Source: Clostridia bacterium
GTDB lineage: Bacteria; Bacillota; Clostridia; Christensenellales; SZUA-584
Reading direction: 5' to 3'
NCBI GenBank assembly: GCA_018648645.1
Contig: JABGQS010000025.1
Location: 1-33,166, forward strand
Length of the DNA stretch: 33,166 nt
Within the stretch, counting starts at the first letter, position 1; each line of letters opens with the position of its first letter. Both the position numbers and the translations under genes were made by a program. Under the pieces are notes generated by a model, which did not search any database, was not told the DNA's origin, and was given only the letters and a program-made list of their open reading frames with translations. This document shows positions 1-6,285 of this stretch, piece by piece.

Positions 1-470
1 TCGGCAACGCAACGTACACAGCGACGTTCACGCCGGTGCTTAGAAGCTACACGATCACGTGGAACAACTGGGACGCTTCGCAGCTAGAGCAGGACTTGAA
101 CGTTCTGTACGGCACCGCACCAAGCTATGACGGAGCGACACCGACCAAGCCTTCGACAGCGCAGTATGATTACACGTTCGCGGGCTGGACACCGACAGTA
201 GTGCCGGTAGTCGGCAACGCGACGTACACAGCGACGTTTACACCTGTGCTTAGAAACTACACGATTACGTGGAACAACTACGACGCTTCGCAGCTAGAGC
301 AAGACCTGAACGTAGATTACGGCACATCGCCGAGCTACGACGGAGCGACACCGACCAAACCATCAGCAGGCGGGTATGATTTCACATTCGCAGGCTGGAC
401 ACCGACAGTAGTGCCGGTAGTCGGCGACGCAACGTACACAGCGACGTTCACGCCGGTAGCGACAGAATAC
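1..470 (+). repeat. 210-bp tandem coding repeats
   Basis: The sequence starting TCGGC(A/G)ACGC recurs at bases 1, 211 and 421, and TACACGAT(C/T)ACGTGGAAC recurs at 48 and 258, giving a strict 210-bp (70-codon) period. The copies are nearly identical at DNA level. Diverged copies of the same unit follow at about 895-1090 and 1105-1300. The window opens inside a copy, so more units probably lie upstream. Confidence 0.9.
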
Positions 471-1742
471 ACGATTGCGTACATCATGGACGGCGGGACG
501 AACAATCCGACCAACCCTGATACGTACACGGTAGAGAGCGCATTGATTACGCTGCTTGACCCGGCGAGAGGTGGATTCACATTCGCTGGCTGGACGCCGA
601 CAGACAACATTCCGGCGGGCAGCACGGGCAACAGGACGTTTACCGCAACATGGTTGGCAATACCGCCTGCTGTAGATTACGACGTGTTCTATAACGAAAA
701 CGGCGGTTCTCCAGTTCCGAATGAATTCGGGCTAGACGCTGGCGATTTGGTAACAGAGCCGAGCGACCCAACAAGAACCGGACACGATTTTGATGGATGG
801 TTCACGGACAACGGCACGTTCAATAACGAGTGGGATTTCGATAACGACACGATGCCGGCCAGCGACATTACACTGCACGCTAAGTGGATACAGCTGATTA
901 CGATTACGTGGAACAATTGGGACGACTCGCTGCTTGAGCAGGATACGGACGTACCGTACGGCGCAATACCGACATATGACGGTGCAGTGCCAACGAAACC
1001 GTCCACGGCGTCATCCGACTTCACATTCGTTGGATGGAACCCGACAATAGCTCCGGCAACAGGCAATGCCACGTATACAGCGCAATACGCAACAAGCGGT
1101 GTAGCCTACATAATAAGGTGGGAGGACTGGGATGGAACACTGTTGGAAGAAGACTTAGTATTGTATGGCGTAATGCCGACATTCGATAGTGCGACACCGA
1201 CAAGACCTGACGAGGACGATACAGAGTTCACATTCTTCGAATGGTCACCGGAAGTGGTTCCTGTGGTGGGCCCTGCAACATACACGGCTCAGTATACAGA
1301 GAACATTCCACGCATCCCGACTCCTGAGGCAGACCCGGGTAACAATTGGCTCTGGTGGCTGATGCTGATACCTGGTGCATTGCTGATATGGTTGATACTG
1401 GCGTTCTGGCTCCGAGTAGTGCCAATAGTAGAGCTAATGACTAAGAATGCTGACGGCACATACACGATCACTTGGGGCTACGAGAACCGCAAGGGCAGAA
1501 AGGTTGAGTTCGATAAAGAAGATTCAGAGCTCAGCGCACTCGAAGGAAGTATAATGAGTAGTGTGCTTATCAATCCTGCAGCGGAGAACAAAGAAGTTCC
1601 ACCAATAGTGTTCGAAAAGGGCAGAGTTGAGAACGTATTCACAACAATCGCCGCAGCAGATTCGAAGATTGAGTGGAAGATCAAGAGCCGCAAGAGCGTT
1701 GCAGATCTAAAAAAGCAAGCAGAGAAAGAAGATAAAGAGTAG
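1..1742 (+). CDS. InlB/Flg_new-repeat surface protein, 5' truncated by the window edge
   Basis: The reading frame is open from the window start (first full codon at base 3), so the N-terminus and any signal peptide are missing. The visible 580 residues begin with tandem units of about 70 residues. Each has an ITWNN(W/Y)D start, a YDGATPTKP middle and an (F/Y)TFAGWTPT..GNATYTA(T/Q) end, the pattern of InlB B / Listeria-Bacteroides repeats. One copy around bases 680-890 is the classic Flg_new type (NENGG...GHDFDGWF...LHAKW). A membrane segment rich in Trp/Leu/Ile follows at about bases 1345-1420. After it comes a roughly 100-residue basic/acidic tail containing TYTITWGYEN and FEKGRVENVF. No LPXTG motif is visible, so anchoring is probably by the membrane segment. 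A role as an adhesin or surface stalk is inferred from the repeat family; the ligand is unknown. Confidence 0.85.
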   Translation, partial: GNATYTATFTPVLRSYTITWNNWDASQLEQDLNVLYGTAPSYDGATPTKPSTAQYDYTFAGWTPTVVPVVGNATYTATFTPVLRNYTITWNNYDASQLEQDLNVDYGTSPSYDGATPTKPSAGGYDFTFAGWTPTVVPVVGDATYTATFTPVATEYTIAYIMDGGTNNPTNPDTYTVESALITLLDPARGGFTFAGWTPTDNIPAGSTGNRTFTATWLAIPPAVDYDVFYNENGGSPVPNEFGLDAGDLVTEPSDPTRTGHDFDGWFTDNGTFNNEWDFDNDTMPASDITLHAKWIQLITITWNNWDDSLLEQDTDVPYGAIPTYDGAVPTKPSTASSDFTFVGWNPTIAPATGNATYTAQYATSGVAYIIRWEDWDGTLLEEDLVLYGVMPTFDSATPTRPDEDDTEFTFFEWSPEVVPVVGPATYTAQYTENIPRIPTPEADPGNNWLWWLMLIPGALLIWLILAFWLRVVPIVELMTKNADGTYTITWGYENRKGRKVEFDKEDSELSALEGSIMSSVLINPAAENKEVPPIVFEKGRVENVFTTIAAADSKIEWKIKSRKSVADLKKQAEKEDKE

Positions 1743-1770
1743 CAGAGCATAAAAACGACTAATGAACTCA

Positions 1771-1803
1771 GTAACGCCCGGAGAAATTCGGGCGTTACTC
1801 TTA
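1771..1803 (+). terminator. Hairpin terminator after the repeat protein
   Basis: A perfect 10-bp GC-rich stem (1771-1780 with 1789-1798) and an 8-base loop lie about 30 bases past the stop codon. The T run after it is short and broken (TCTTATG), so termination may be partial. Confidence 0.7.
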
Positions 1804-1825
1804 TGTAAGGAATCGCCGTACATGC

Positions 1826-1854
1826 TTGACCCAACCCGGCAGAACGCATATAAT
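1826..1854 (+). promoter_or_regulatory. Sigma-A-type promoter of lgt
   Basis: TTGACC at 1826-1831 and TATAAT at 1849-1854 are separated by exactly 17 bases. The leader to the ATG is about 30 bases and contains GGAGG at 1880-1884. Confidence 0.8.
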
Positions 1855-1890
1855 GAAAGCTAGCAAACGAATATTTCTTGGAGGTTTATT

Positions 1891-3261
1891 ATGGTAAGTA
1901 TTGACAAGGTAGCATTTTCAGCTTTTGGAGTTGATATACATTGGTACGGAATCATTATCGCATTTGCGCTGCTCGTGGGCGTGGTGCTCGGGGTAATAGA
2001 AGCAAAACGTCGCGGCTTCAGATCGGAAGTTGTGCTCGACCTTATGCTGATAGCAATTCCGATTTGCGTTATTCTAGCTAGAGTATTCTATGTGGTTTTC
2101 GCACAAGATGCCAGCGGAGAAAACCCATATTGGAAGAACCCCGGTCAGATCATCGCAATTTGGAATGGCGGGCTTGCAATATACGGCGCTGTCATCGGCG
2201 GCGTTGTAGCATCGTTTATATTCTTCAAATGGACGCGTGTCAAAGTTGGTACGATGATGGACATCGCCGCACCAAGCCTTGTGATTGCGCAGGCTATCGG
2301 CAGATGGGGCAACTTTGTCAATCAGGAAGCATATGGCTATGTAATCAACAACCCAAAACTTCAGTGGTTCCCAATGGCAGTATACATACAAGCAGACTCC
2401 ATGTGGCACTTTGCGACCTTCTTCTACGAATCCGTATGGAACGTCCTTGTGTTCATTGTACTTATGATTATGCGCAAAAGAGTAAAAATCAGAGGAGGAA
2501 TCTTCGCACTTTACCTGCTTTTCTACGGTATAGGCAGATTCATTATCGAACCGCTGAGAACAGACAGCCTCTGGTTGATTGGCGGACAATCTGCAGAGCA
2601 AGTTGCGAACATGAAGATTACATTTGGTCTTTGGTTCTTCAACGACGGAATAAGGATATCGCAAGTTCTCAGTCTCGTGATGATACTCGGCGCGATCTTG
2701 TATCTTGTTATCATGTCAGCTAAAAAGACAGACCTCGAAACGTACAGAGGCATCTACGACGCAAAGCTGACGCCAGAAGAAGTGAAGGAGCTGCGCGCAA
2801 ACGCGAAACAGCTTCGTGCGCAGGACAAGGCAGAAAAAGCCACAAAGAGAGCGCAGGCACTTGACGAGCGAAGCGACGCTGCTGACGAGAAAGTAGCGAA
2901 GGCTCAAGCGAAAGCAGAAAAAGCGCAGAAGAAGCTCGAAGAGTTTGAGAGCGAGATCAAGCTGTCCGAAATCAAGGCGCAGGTTGACGAAACCGCGACA
3001 GATAAAGAAAAGAAGAAAGCGCAGAAAGCTCAGGAGAAAATAAACAGGCTCGAAGACAAGACCGATTTGGCAAAAGAGAAAATCGAGAAGGTTGACGAGA
3101 AGCTTCAAAAAGCCGAGGACAAAGCCAAGCGCGCCGAGTTCAAAGCAAAAGAAGCCGAAGAGAAAGCACTAAGGAAACAGGCGAAAGCCAAGAAAGCCGA
3201 GAAAGCGGCGCTAAAAGCAGCAGAAAAAGCAGCCGAATCCAAGGAAGACGGCGAAGAATAA
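1891..3261 (+). CDS. lgt: Prolipoprotein diacylglyceryl transferase with long charged C-terminal extension
   Basis: Lgt transfers diacylglycerol from phosphatidylglycerol to the lipobox cysteine of prolipoproteins in the cytoplasmic membrane. Support includes the Lgt signature GRWGNFVNQEAYG at about residues 136-149, the upstream WNGGLAIYGAVIGG segment, a typical multi-pass hydrophobic core, and an internal GIGRFIIEPLRTD segment. The core ends near residue 285, the usual family length. The remaining 170 residues are almost entirely Lys, Ala, Glu and Asp in heptad-like order, predicted to form a long cytoplasmic coiled coil. This tail is not needed for the known reaction and its function is unknown. 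The start is fixed by GGAGG six bases upstream of the ATG. The gene is monocistronic between its own promoter and terminator. ApbE and the 28496-29275 protein in this window carry lipoboxes and are likely substrates. Confidence 0.95.
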   Translation: MVSIDKVAFSAFGVDIHWYGIIIAFALLVGVVLGVIEAKRRGFRSEVVLDLMLIAIPICVILARVFYVVFAQDASGENPYWKNPGQIIAIWNGGLAIYGAVIGGVVASFIFFKWTRVKVGTMMDIAAPSLVIAQAIGRWGNFVNQEAYGYVINNPKLQWFPMAVYIQADSMWHFATFFYESVWNVLVFIVLMIMRKRVKIRGGIFALYLLFYGIGRFIIEPLRTDSLWLIGGQSAEQVANMKITFGLWFFNDGIRISQVLSLVMILGAILYLVIMSAKKTDLETYRGIYDAKLTPEEVKELRANAKQLRAQDKAEKATKRAQALDERSDAADEKVAKAQAKAEKAQKKLEEFESEIKLSEIKAQVDETATDKEKKKAQKAQEKINRLEDKTDLAKEKIEKVDEKLQKAEDKAKRAEFKAKEAEEKALRKQAKAKKAEKAALKAAEKAAESKEDGEE

Positions 3262-3272
3262 GAAGCAACACA

Positions 3273-3305
3273 AAAGGCTCTGGCAGAGATGCTCAGAGCC
3301 TTTTT
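3273..3305 (+). terminator. Intrinsic terminator of lgt
   Basis: The 7-bp stem GGCTCTG (3276-3282) pairs with CAGAGCC (3294-3300) and is followed directly by TTTTT. An A-run on the 5' side extends the pairing. Confidence 0.88.
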
Positions 3306-3340
3306 CTATACACCATTCTTGTGAATTACAATAATATAAC

Positions 3341-3369
3341 TTTACACAAGTTTTGCGCTATGCTACAAT
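3341..3369 (+). promoter_or_regulatory. Promoter of tRNA-Arg
   Basis: TTTACA at 3341-3346 and TACAAT at 3364-3369 have a 17-base spacer. The inferred transcription start lies about 13 bases before the tRNA 5' end. Confidence 0.7.
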
Positions 3370-3388
3370 TAATAGCACCAAAAAACGT

Positions 3389-3465
3389 GCGCTCGTAGCT
3401 CAGCTGGATAGAGCGTTGGACTCCGACTCCAAAGGTCACAGGTTCGAATCCTGCCGGGCGTACCA
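3389..3465 (+). tRNA. tRNA-Arg (anticodon CCG), CCA encoded
   Basis: The cloverleaf can be folded by hand. The acceptor GCGCTCG (3389-3395) pairs with CGGGCGT (3455-3461), with G-U pairs. The D stem is GCTC/GAGC. The anticodon stem TTGGA/TCCAA encloses the loop CTCCGAC, giving anticodon CCG at 3423-3425, which reads CGG arginine codons. The T arm has loop TTCGAAT; the outermost T-stem pair is an A-C mismatch. The discriminator is A, and CCA is encoded at 3463-3465. It has its own promoter and terminator, so it is a single-gene unit. Confidence 0.95.
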
Positions 3466-3503
3466 AACAAAAAGACCTCCTTTTGTGAGGTCTTTTTGTT
3501 TGG
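3463..3503 (+). terminator. tRNA terminator, 17-bp perfect stem
   Basis: Bases 3463-3479 are exactly complementary to 3487-3503, with a 7-base loop (CTTTTGT) and a TTTTT tract inside the 3' arm. The stem begins within the tRNA CCA, so the end of the tRNA and the terminator share bases. The symmetric A/T tracts would let it act on both strands. Confidence 0.85.
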
Positions 3504-3620
3504 CATGTGTGGTGTGTTGAGAATCGATTGAAAGGGGCATGGACATAACACCTTAACGCACACGAAACGAACTGTAATATCGACAAGGTTCGAGATACCA
3601 AAAGGCTGACGCCTCCCGTC

Positions 3621-3645
3621 TTCGAATCCTGCCGGGCGTACCAAA
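3621..3645 (+). repeat. Direct repeat of the tRNA-Arg 3' end (tRNA remnant or att-like scar)
   Basis: These 25 bases are identical to 3443-3467, the T loop through CCA plus two bases of the tRNA-Arg, with a 178-base offset. The 5' two thirds of a tRNA are absent: no matching acceptor, D or anticodon arm lies upstream. A shorter piece, GGTTCGA at 3587-3593 followed by TACCAAAA at 3596-3603, looks like a second, internally deleted copy. Such 3'-end duplications are left by tRNA-targeting integrases or by loss of tandem tRNA copies. No integrase is present. Confidence 0.75.
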
Positions 3646-3649
3646 TGAA

Positions 3650-3680
3650 AAAAATCCCCTTTTCAGAGGATTTTTATTTA
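3650..3680. terminator. Bidirectional terminator between the tRNA region and the 3722-4312 gene
   Basis: AAAAATCC pairs with GGATTTTT around an imperfect ten-base centre. T tracts appear on both strands, so it can also end transcription of the minus-strand gene that stops at 3722. Confidence 0.6.
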
Positions 3681-3721
3681 TTAATACAAAGCGAAGTATT
3701 CGAGGTAGATGATTTGCGTTC

Positions 3722-4312
3722 CTACCCAGCAACCATCCCCTCAATCTTATCAACCAACTTCTCGCGCACACCCAGCAGCTCGTACATATCAATCCCAAGA
3801 TCCTCGAATATCATCTGTTCGGGCGACTTGCCGCCTTCGGTATCAAGCCCCTCAAGGTGCTCCCAAGCAGCAGACGTGTTGCCGTATATGCTGTGCCGCT
3901 GCGCCGTTCTGTGTGCCATGCGGATAATCCCTTCGCACTTATAAAGCTGGCGCAGCAGGTTTTCCTTGTCCTGTGAATCTAGATCGACACTCGTGCTGTC
4001 CACTTCAATCTCGAACTTTTTATCATCGCCGGCATAGCTTTCAATCTGCTCAAACGACATTTCTGAAACTTTCTCGATCGCCTCTTCCGCCTTATTCACC
4101 GCGTCAAACGTATCCATATCCGACTGCTCATCAAGCTGCTCTTGAACCTTGTCCAGCTTTAACTCAAGCGATTTGGCATAGAACAAACGCAGCAAAGCAT
4201 CCTCGATAAAACCCTGCCTGATTTCCTCGCTGCCTGCCTCAATAGCCGAGGTCTCCAGCATCTGCGCTACTTTCTTATACTCGTTTGCAGTATCAATAAT
4301 CGTATTACTCAT
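3722..4312 (-). CDS. Hypothetical acidic helical protein, 196 residues
   Basis: I do not recognise this family. The protein is soluble: there is no signal peptide or membrane segment. It is rich in Glu/Asp and apparently mostly alpha-helical. The N-terminal 60 residues (TANEYKKVAQMLE...) resemble a helical repeat scaffold. A central acidic stretch (about 62-110) leads to a C-terminal half with CEGIIRMAHRTAQRHSIYGN and a final helix. The ATG at 4312 is preceded on its strand by AAGGGGC. It is transcribed alone, divergently from the amidohydrolase gene and convergently towards the tRNA region. The ordinary codon pattern and good ribosome site support a real gene; function is unknown. Confidence 0.75.
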   Translation of the reverse strand: MSNTIIDTANEYKKVAQMLETSAIEAGSEEIRQGFIEDALLRLFYAKSLELKLDKVQEQLDEQSDMDTFDAVNKAEEAIEKVSEMSFEQIESYAGDDKKFEIEVDSTSVDLDSQDKENLLRQLYKCEGIIRMAHRTAQRHSIYGNTSAAWEHLEGLDTEGGKSPEQMIFEDLGIDMYELLGVREKLVDKIEGMVAG

Positions 4313-4475
4313 ATTTCTATGCCCCTTCGTTTTTTATATATTACCACACGCAAGGCGAGAAAGGCAATTGCACCGTGCTTTTTTAAAGAGAAGATTGAAG
4401 GCTATACGATGCTTGTGTACATTTGTGATTGTAAAATTTATGATATTGTAGTAAAATTGACAAACGGAGCGTAAC

Positions 4476-5261
4476 ATGGTTATTGATTTTCACACGCATT
4501 GCTTTGCTGACAATATTGCAGCAAACGCAATGAAACAACTAAAGGAAGAAGGCGACATCGAAGCGTTTGCGGACGGCACCGCCGGTGGTCTTTTGGCTAG
4601 CATGAAAACGGCCGGCATTGACAAAAGCGTCATAGTGCCTGTTGCAACCAAGCCTTCGCAGGTAGCTCCAATCAACAAATGGGCAAAGCAAACCACGAGC
4701 GAATCGCTGTGCTTTTTCGGCGCGCTTCATCCAAACGACGAGGATATTTTTGAGCAGGCGACATGGCTGAAAGACAACGGCTTTCTGGGCGTAAAGTTCC
4801 ACCCCGACTACCAGCGCTTTTTGGCGGACGAAGCACGTATGATGCCAATCTACGAAGCGCTTCGAGACCTTAATCTCATCGTGCTGCTGCACGCGGGCGT
4901 CGATATCGGGCTTATTGGAACAGTTCACTGCACACCGATGATGATAGACAAGGTGATACAGAACGTGCCGGGGCTAAAGCTGGTTGCCGCGCACATGGGC
5001 GGGCACGGGCTTTGGCAGGACGCGCAGGAACTACTCAGCGGCAAAGACCTTTTCTTTGACACATCGTACTCGTGGTACGAGCTTGAAAAAAAGGGCATGA
5101 CGCGCATGATAAACAAACACGGCGCAGACAAGATTCTGTTTGGCACAGATTCACCTTGGACAGACGCAAAGCTGGCGCTACAGCGCATCGTTTCGCTCGA
5201 CCTGCCGGGCGCCGACATGGACAAGATACTCTACCAAAACGCACAAAATCTTTTGAAATAG
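4476..5261 (+). CDS. Metal-dependent hydrolase, amidohydrolase_2 type (TIM barrel)
   Basis: At 261 residues this is a compact amidohydrolase-2-like enzyme. Candidate metal ligands are all present in order: DFHTH at residues 4-8, GVKFHPD near 108, LLHAG near 138, AAHMGGH near 170 and FGTDSPW near 224. These match the HxH...K/H...H...H...D layout of the superfamily, whose members hydrolyse or decarboxylate small organic substrates. The substrate cannot be read from sequence. The N-terminus starts immediately with the first beta strand, which supports the ATG at 4476. The gene appears monocistronic; no clear terminator follows before the 207-base gap. Confidence 0.88.
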   Translation: MVIDFHTHCFADNIAANAMKQLKEEGDIEAFADGTAGGLLASMKTAGIDKSVIVPVATKPSQVAPINKWAKQTTSESLCFFGALHPNDEDIFEQATWLKDNGFLGVKFHPDYQRFLADEARMMPIYEALRDLNLIVLLHAGVDIGLIGTVHCTPMMIDKVIQNVPGLKLVAAHMGGHGLWQDAQELLSGKDLFFDTSYSWYELEKKGMTRMINKHGADKILFGTDSPWTDAKLALQRIVSLDLPGADMDKILYQNAQNLLK

Positions 5262-5400
5262 CGCGCTGCGCGACAAGATCGTTTTCACCGCACACCGCCA
5301 GCGCATAATAATTTTTCATGCCAAATGTCGCCGCAACAACACAAAACCCAAAATAAATATAATAAAATGACGAGTTTACACAAATTTCATGCTAAATTGG

Positions 5401-5430
5401 TTGTATTCATACCACACAAAGTGGTATTAT
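5401..5430 (+). promoter_or_regulatory. Promoter with embedded inverted repeat before the DUF308 gene
   Basis: TTGTAT (5401-5406) and TATTAT (5425-5430) with an 18-base spacer form a plausible promoter. Within it, ATACCAC (5409-5415) and GTGGTAT (5421-5427) make a perfect 7-bp inverted repeat around five bases, the size of a dimeric repressor operator. The rest of the 5262-5468 gap shows nothing else I can name. Confidence 0.55.
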
Positions 5431-5468
5431 TTATATAAAGAACAACAGCGACTTTTAGGAGAAAATAT

Positions 5469-6011
5469 ATGGATATTCGAGAGAGGAAATTGCCTTGGTG
5501 GCTAATCATTGTAACCGGCGTGCTCATTATCGCGGCGAGCATTTTTGTGCTTGCAGACAGAGCTTCAGCGCTATTGGTGCTAACGGTAATAATCGCAATT
5601 GGCACGGCAGCGTTTGCAGTATTCAACTTTGTAATCGCGATTAAAAACAAGGACATCAGAAGCGTCTGGATTTCTCATCTGGTGCAGGGCATCATCAACA
5701 TCGTTCTGTTCCTGCTGGTGATTATTATTCCCGCTTCCCCAACGCTGCTCGGCATAATTATTGCGATTTGGCTGATGGTTTTCGGCGTTTTCGAGATTAT
5801 CGCGGCGCGTCACTACGATCAAGATAAGCGCAGCAAAATGGGCATACTGCTTGCTGTTATCGGACTCGTTGTGTTGATTATTCCGCTCGTTTTCTCCATC
5901 GACTATCTGATACTGATTGCAATTGTCGGTCTCGTGTTCGGCGTTTTCCGCGTCGTGCTCGGCATTCTCATTAAATCCAACGACACCGGTGCAACCACGA
6001 GCCTGCGGTAA
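5469..6011 (+). CDS. DUF308/HdeD-like membrane protein
   Basis: A 180-residue, very hydrophobic protein with about six membrane spans in paired order, separated by short basic or polar loops (KNKDIRS, RHYDQDKRSK). The arrangement of span pairs and the motif WLMVFGVFEIIAAR are typical of the HdeD/DUF308 family, which is known from acid stress in enterobacteria but has no general biochemical role. The start follows TTTTAGGAGAAAAT, a strong ribosome site. The gene precedes the thrS leader, which has its own promoter, so the two are probably separate units. The inverted repeat over its promoter suggests regulated expression. Confidence 0.85.
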   Translation: MDIRERKLPWWLIIVTGVLIIAASIFVLADRASALLVLTVIIAIGTAAFAVFNFVIAIKNKDIRSVWISHLVQGIINIVLFLLVIIIPASPTLLGIIIAIWLMVFGVFEIIAARHYDQDKRSKMGILLAVIGLVVLIIPLVFSIDYLILIAIVGLVFGVFRVVLGILIKSNDTGATTSLR

Positions 6012-6023
6012 ATTCCGCGACAA

Positions 6024-6052
6024 TTGACAACACACCGGCTATAACATATAAT
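6024..6052 (+). promoter_or_regulatory. Consensus promoter of the thrS T-box operon
   Basis: A perfect TTGACA (6024-6029) and a perfect TATAAT (6047-6052) are separated by 17 bases. The inferred start of RNA is near 6059. This is among the strongest promoters in the window. Confidence 0.9.
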
Positions 6053-6058
6053 ATTAGC

Positions 6059-6262
6059 GCAGAGGATAAGTAGCACTATGGCGACAGCGTTTTAAGAGAT
6101 GCGCACACCAACGGCTGAGAGTGTGCCAAGCGCCGCCAACATGCGAAACCACCTGTGTAAGTAAAATTAAATTTCAAAGAGTCACCGTATTCGGTGGAAT
6201 TTGGGTGGAACCGCGGTAGAGAATTATCGTCCCATGTGCAATAAAACGCGCATGGGATTTTT
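6059..6262 (+). promoter_or_regulatory. T-box riboswitch (threonine) upstream of thrS
   Basis: The invariant T-box sequence TGGGTGGAACCGCGG lies at 6202-6216, just before a terminator hairpin. A long structured 5' part corresponds to Stem I. A GAA at 6145-6147 followed by ACC ACC fits the S-turn and specifier position, and ACC is a threonine codon, as expected for a threonyl-tRNA synthetase gene. T-box RNAs bind the matching uncharged tRNA, which switches terminator to antiterminator. The specifier assignment is by eye and is less certain than the T-box itself. Confidence 0.92.
6231..6262 (+). terminator. T-box regulated terminator
   Basis: CCCATGTGC (6231-6239) pairs with GCGCATGGG (6248-6256), including one G-U pair, followed by ATTTTTTATT. 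It is the OFF-state hairpin, competing with an antiterminator formed by the T-box bases upstream. Confidence 0.88.
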
Positions 6263-6285
6263 TATTATATTTTAAAGGAGATACT

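Noticed and set aside
1-470. CRISPR-like or non-coding tandem repeat
   Set aside because: The 210-bp period is a multiple of three, the copies lie in one reading frame and encode a known type of surface repeat.
2130-2723. 197-codon plus-strand frame inside lgt
   Set aside because: Out of frame within a clear lgt; composition is unlike a real protein.
3326-3644. Minus-strand frames across the tRNA (products containing RPAGFE)
   Set aside because: This peptide is the well-known artefact of translating the antisense of tRNA 3' ends.
3587-3645. A second complete tRNA gene
   Set aside because: Only the T loop and acceptor 3' side are present; no D arm, anticodon arm or 5' acceptor strand can be folded upstream.
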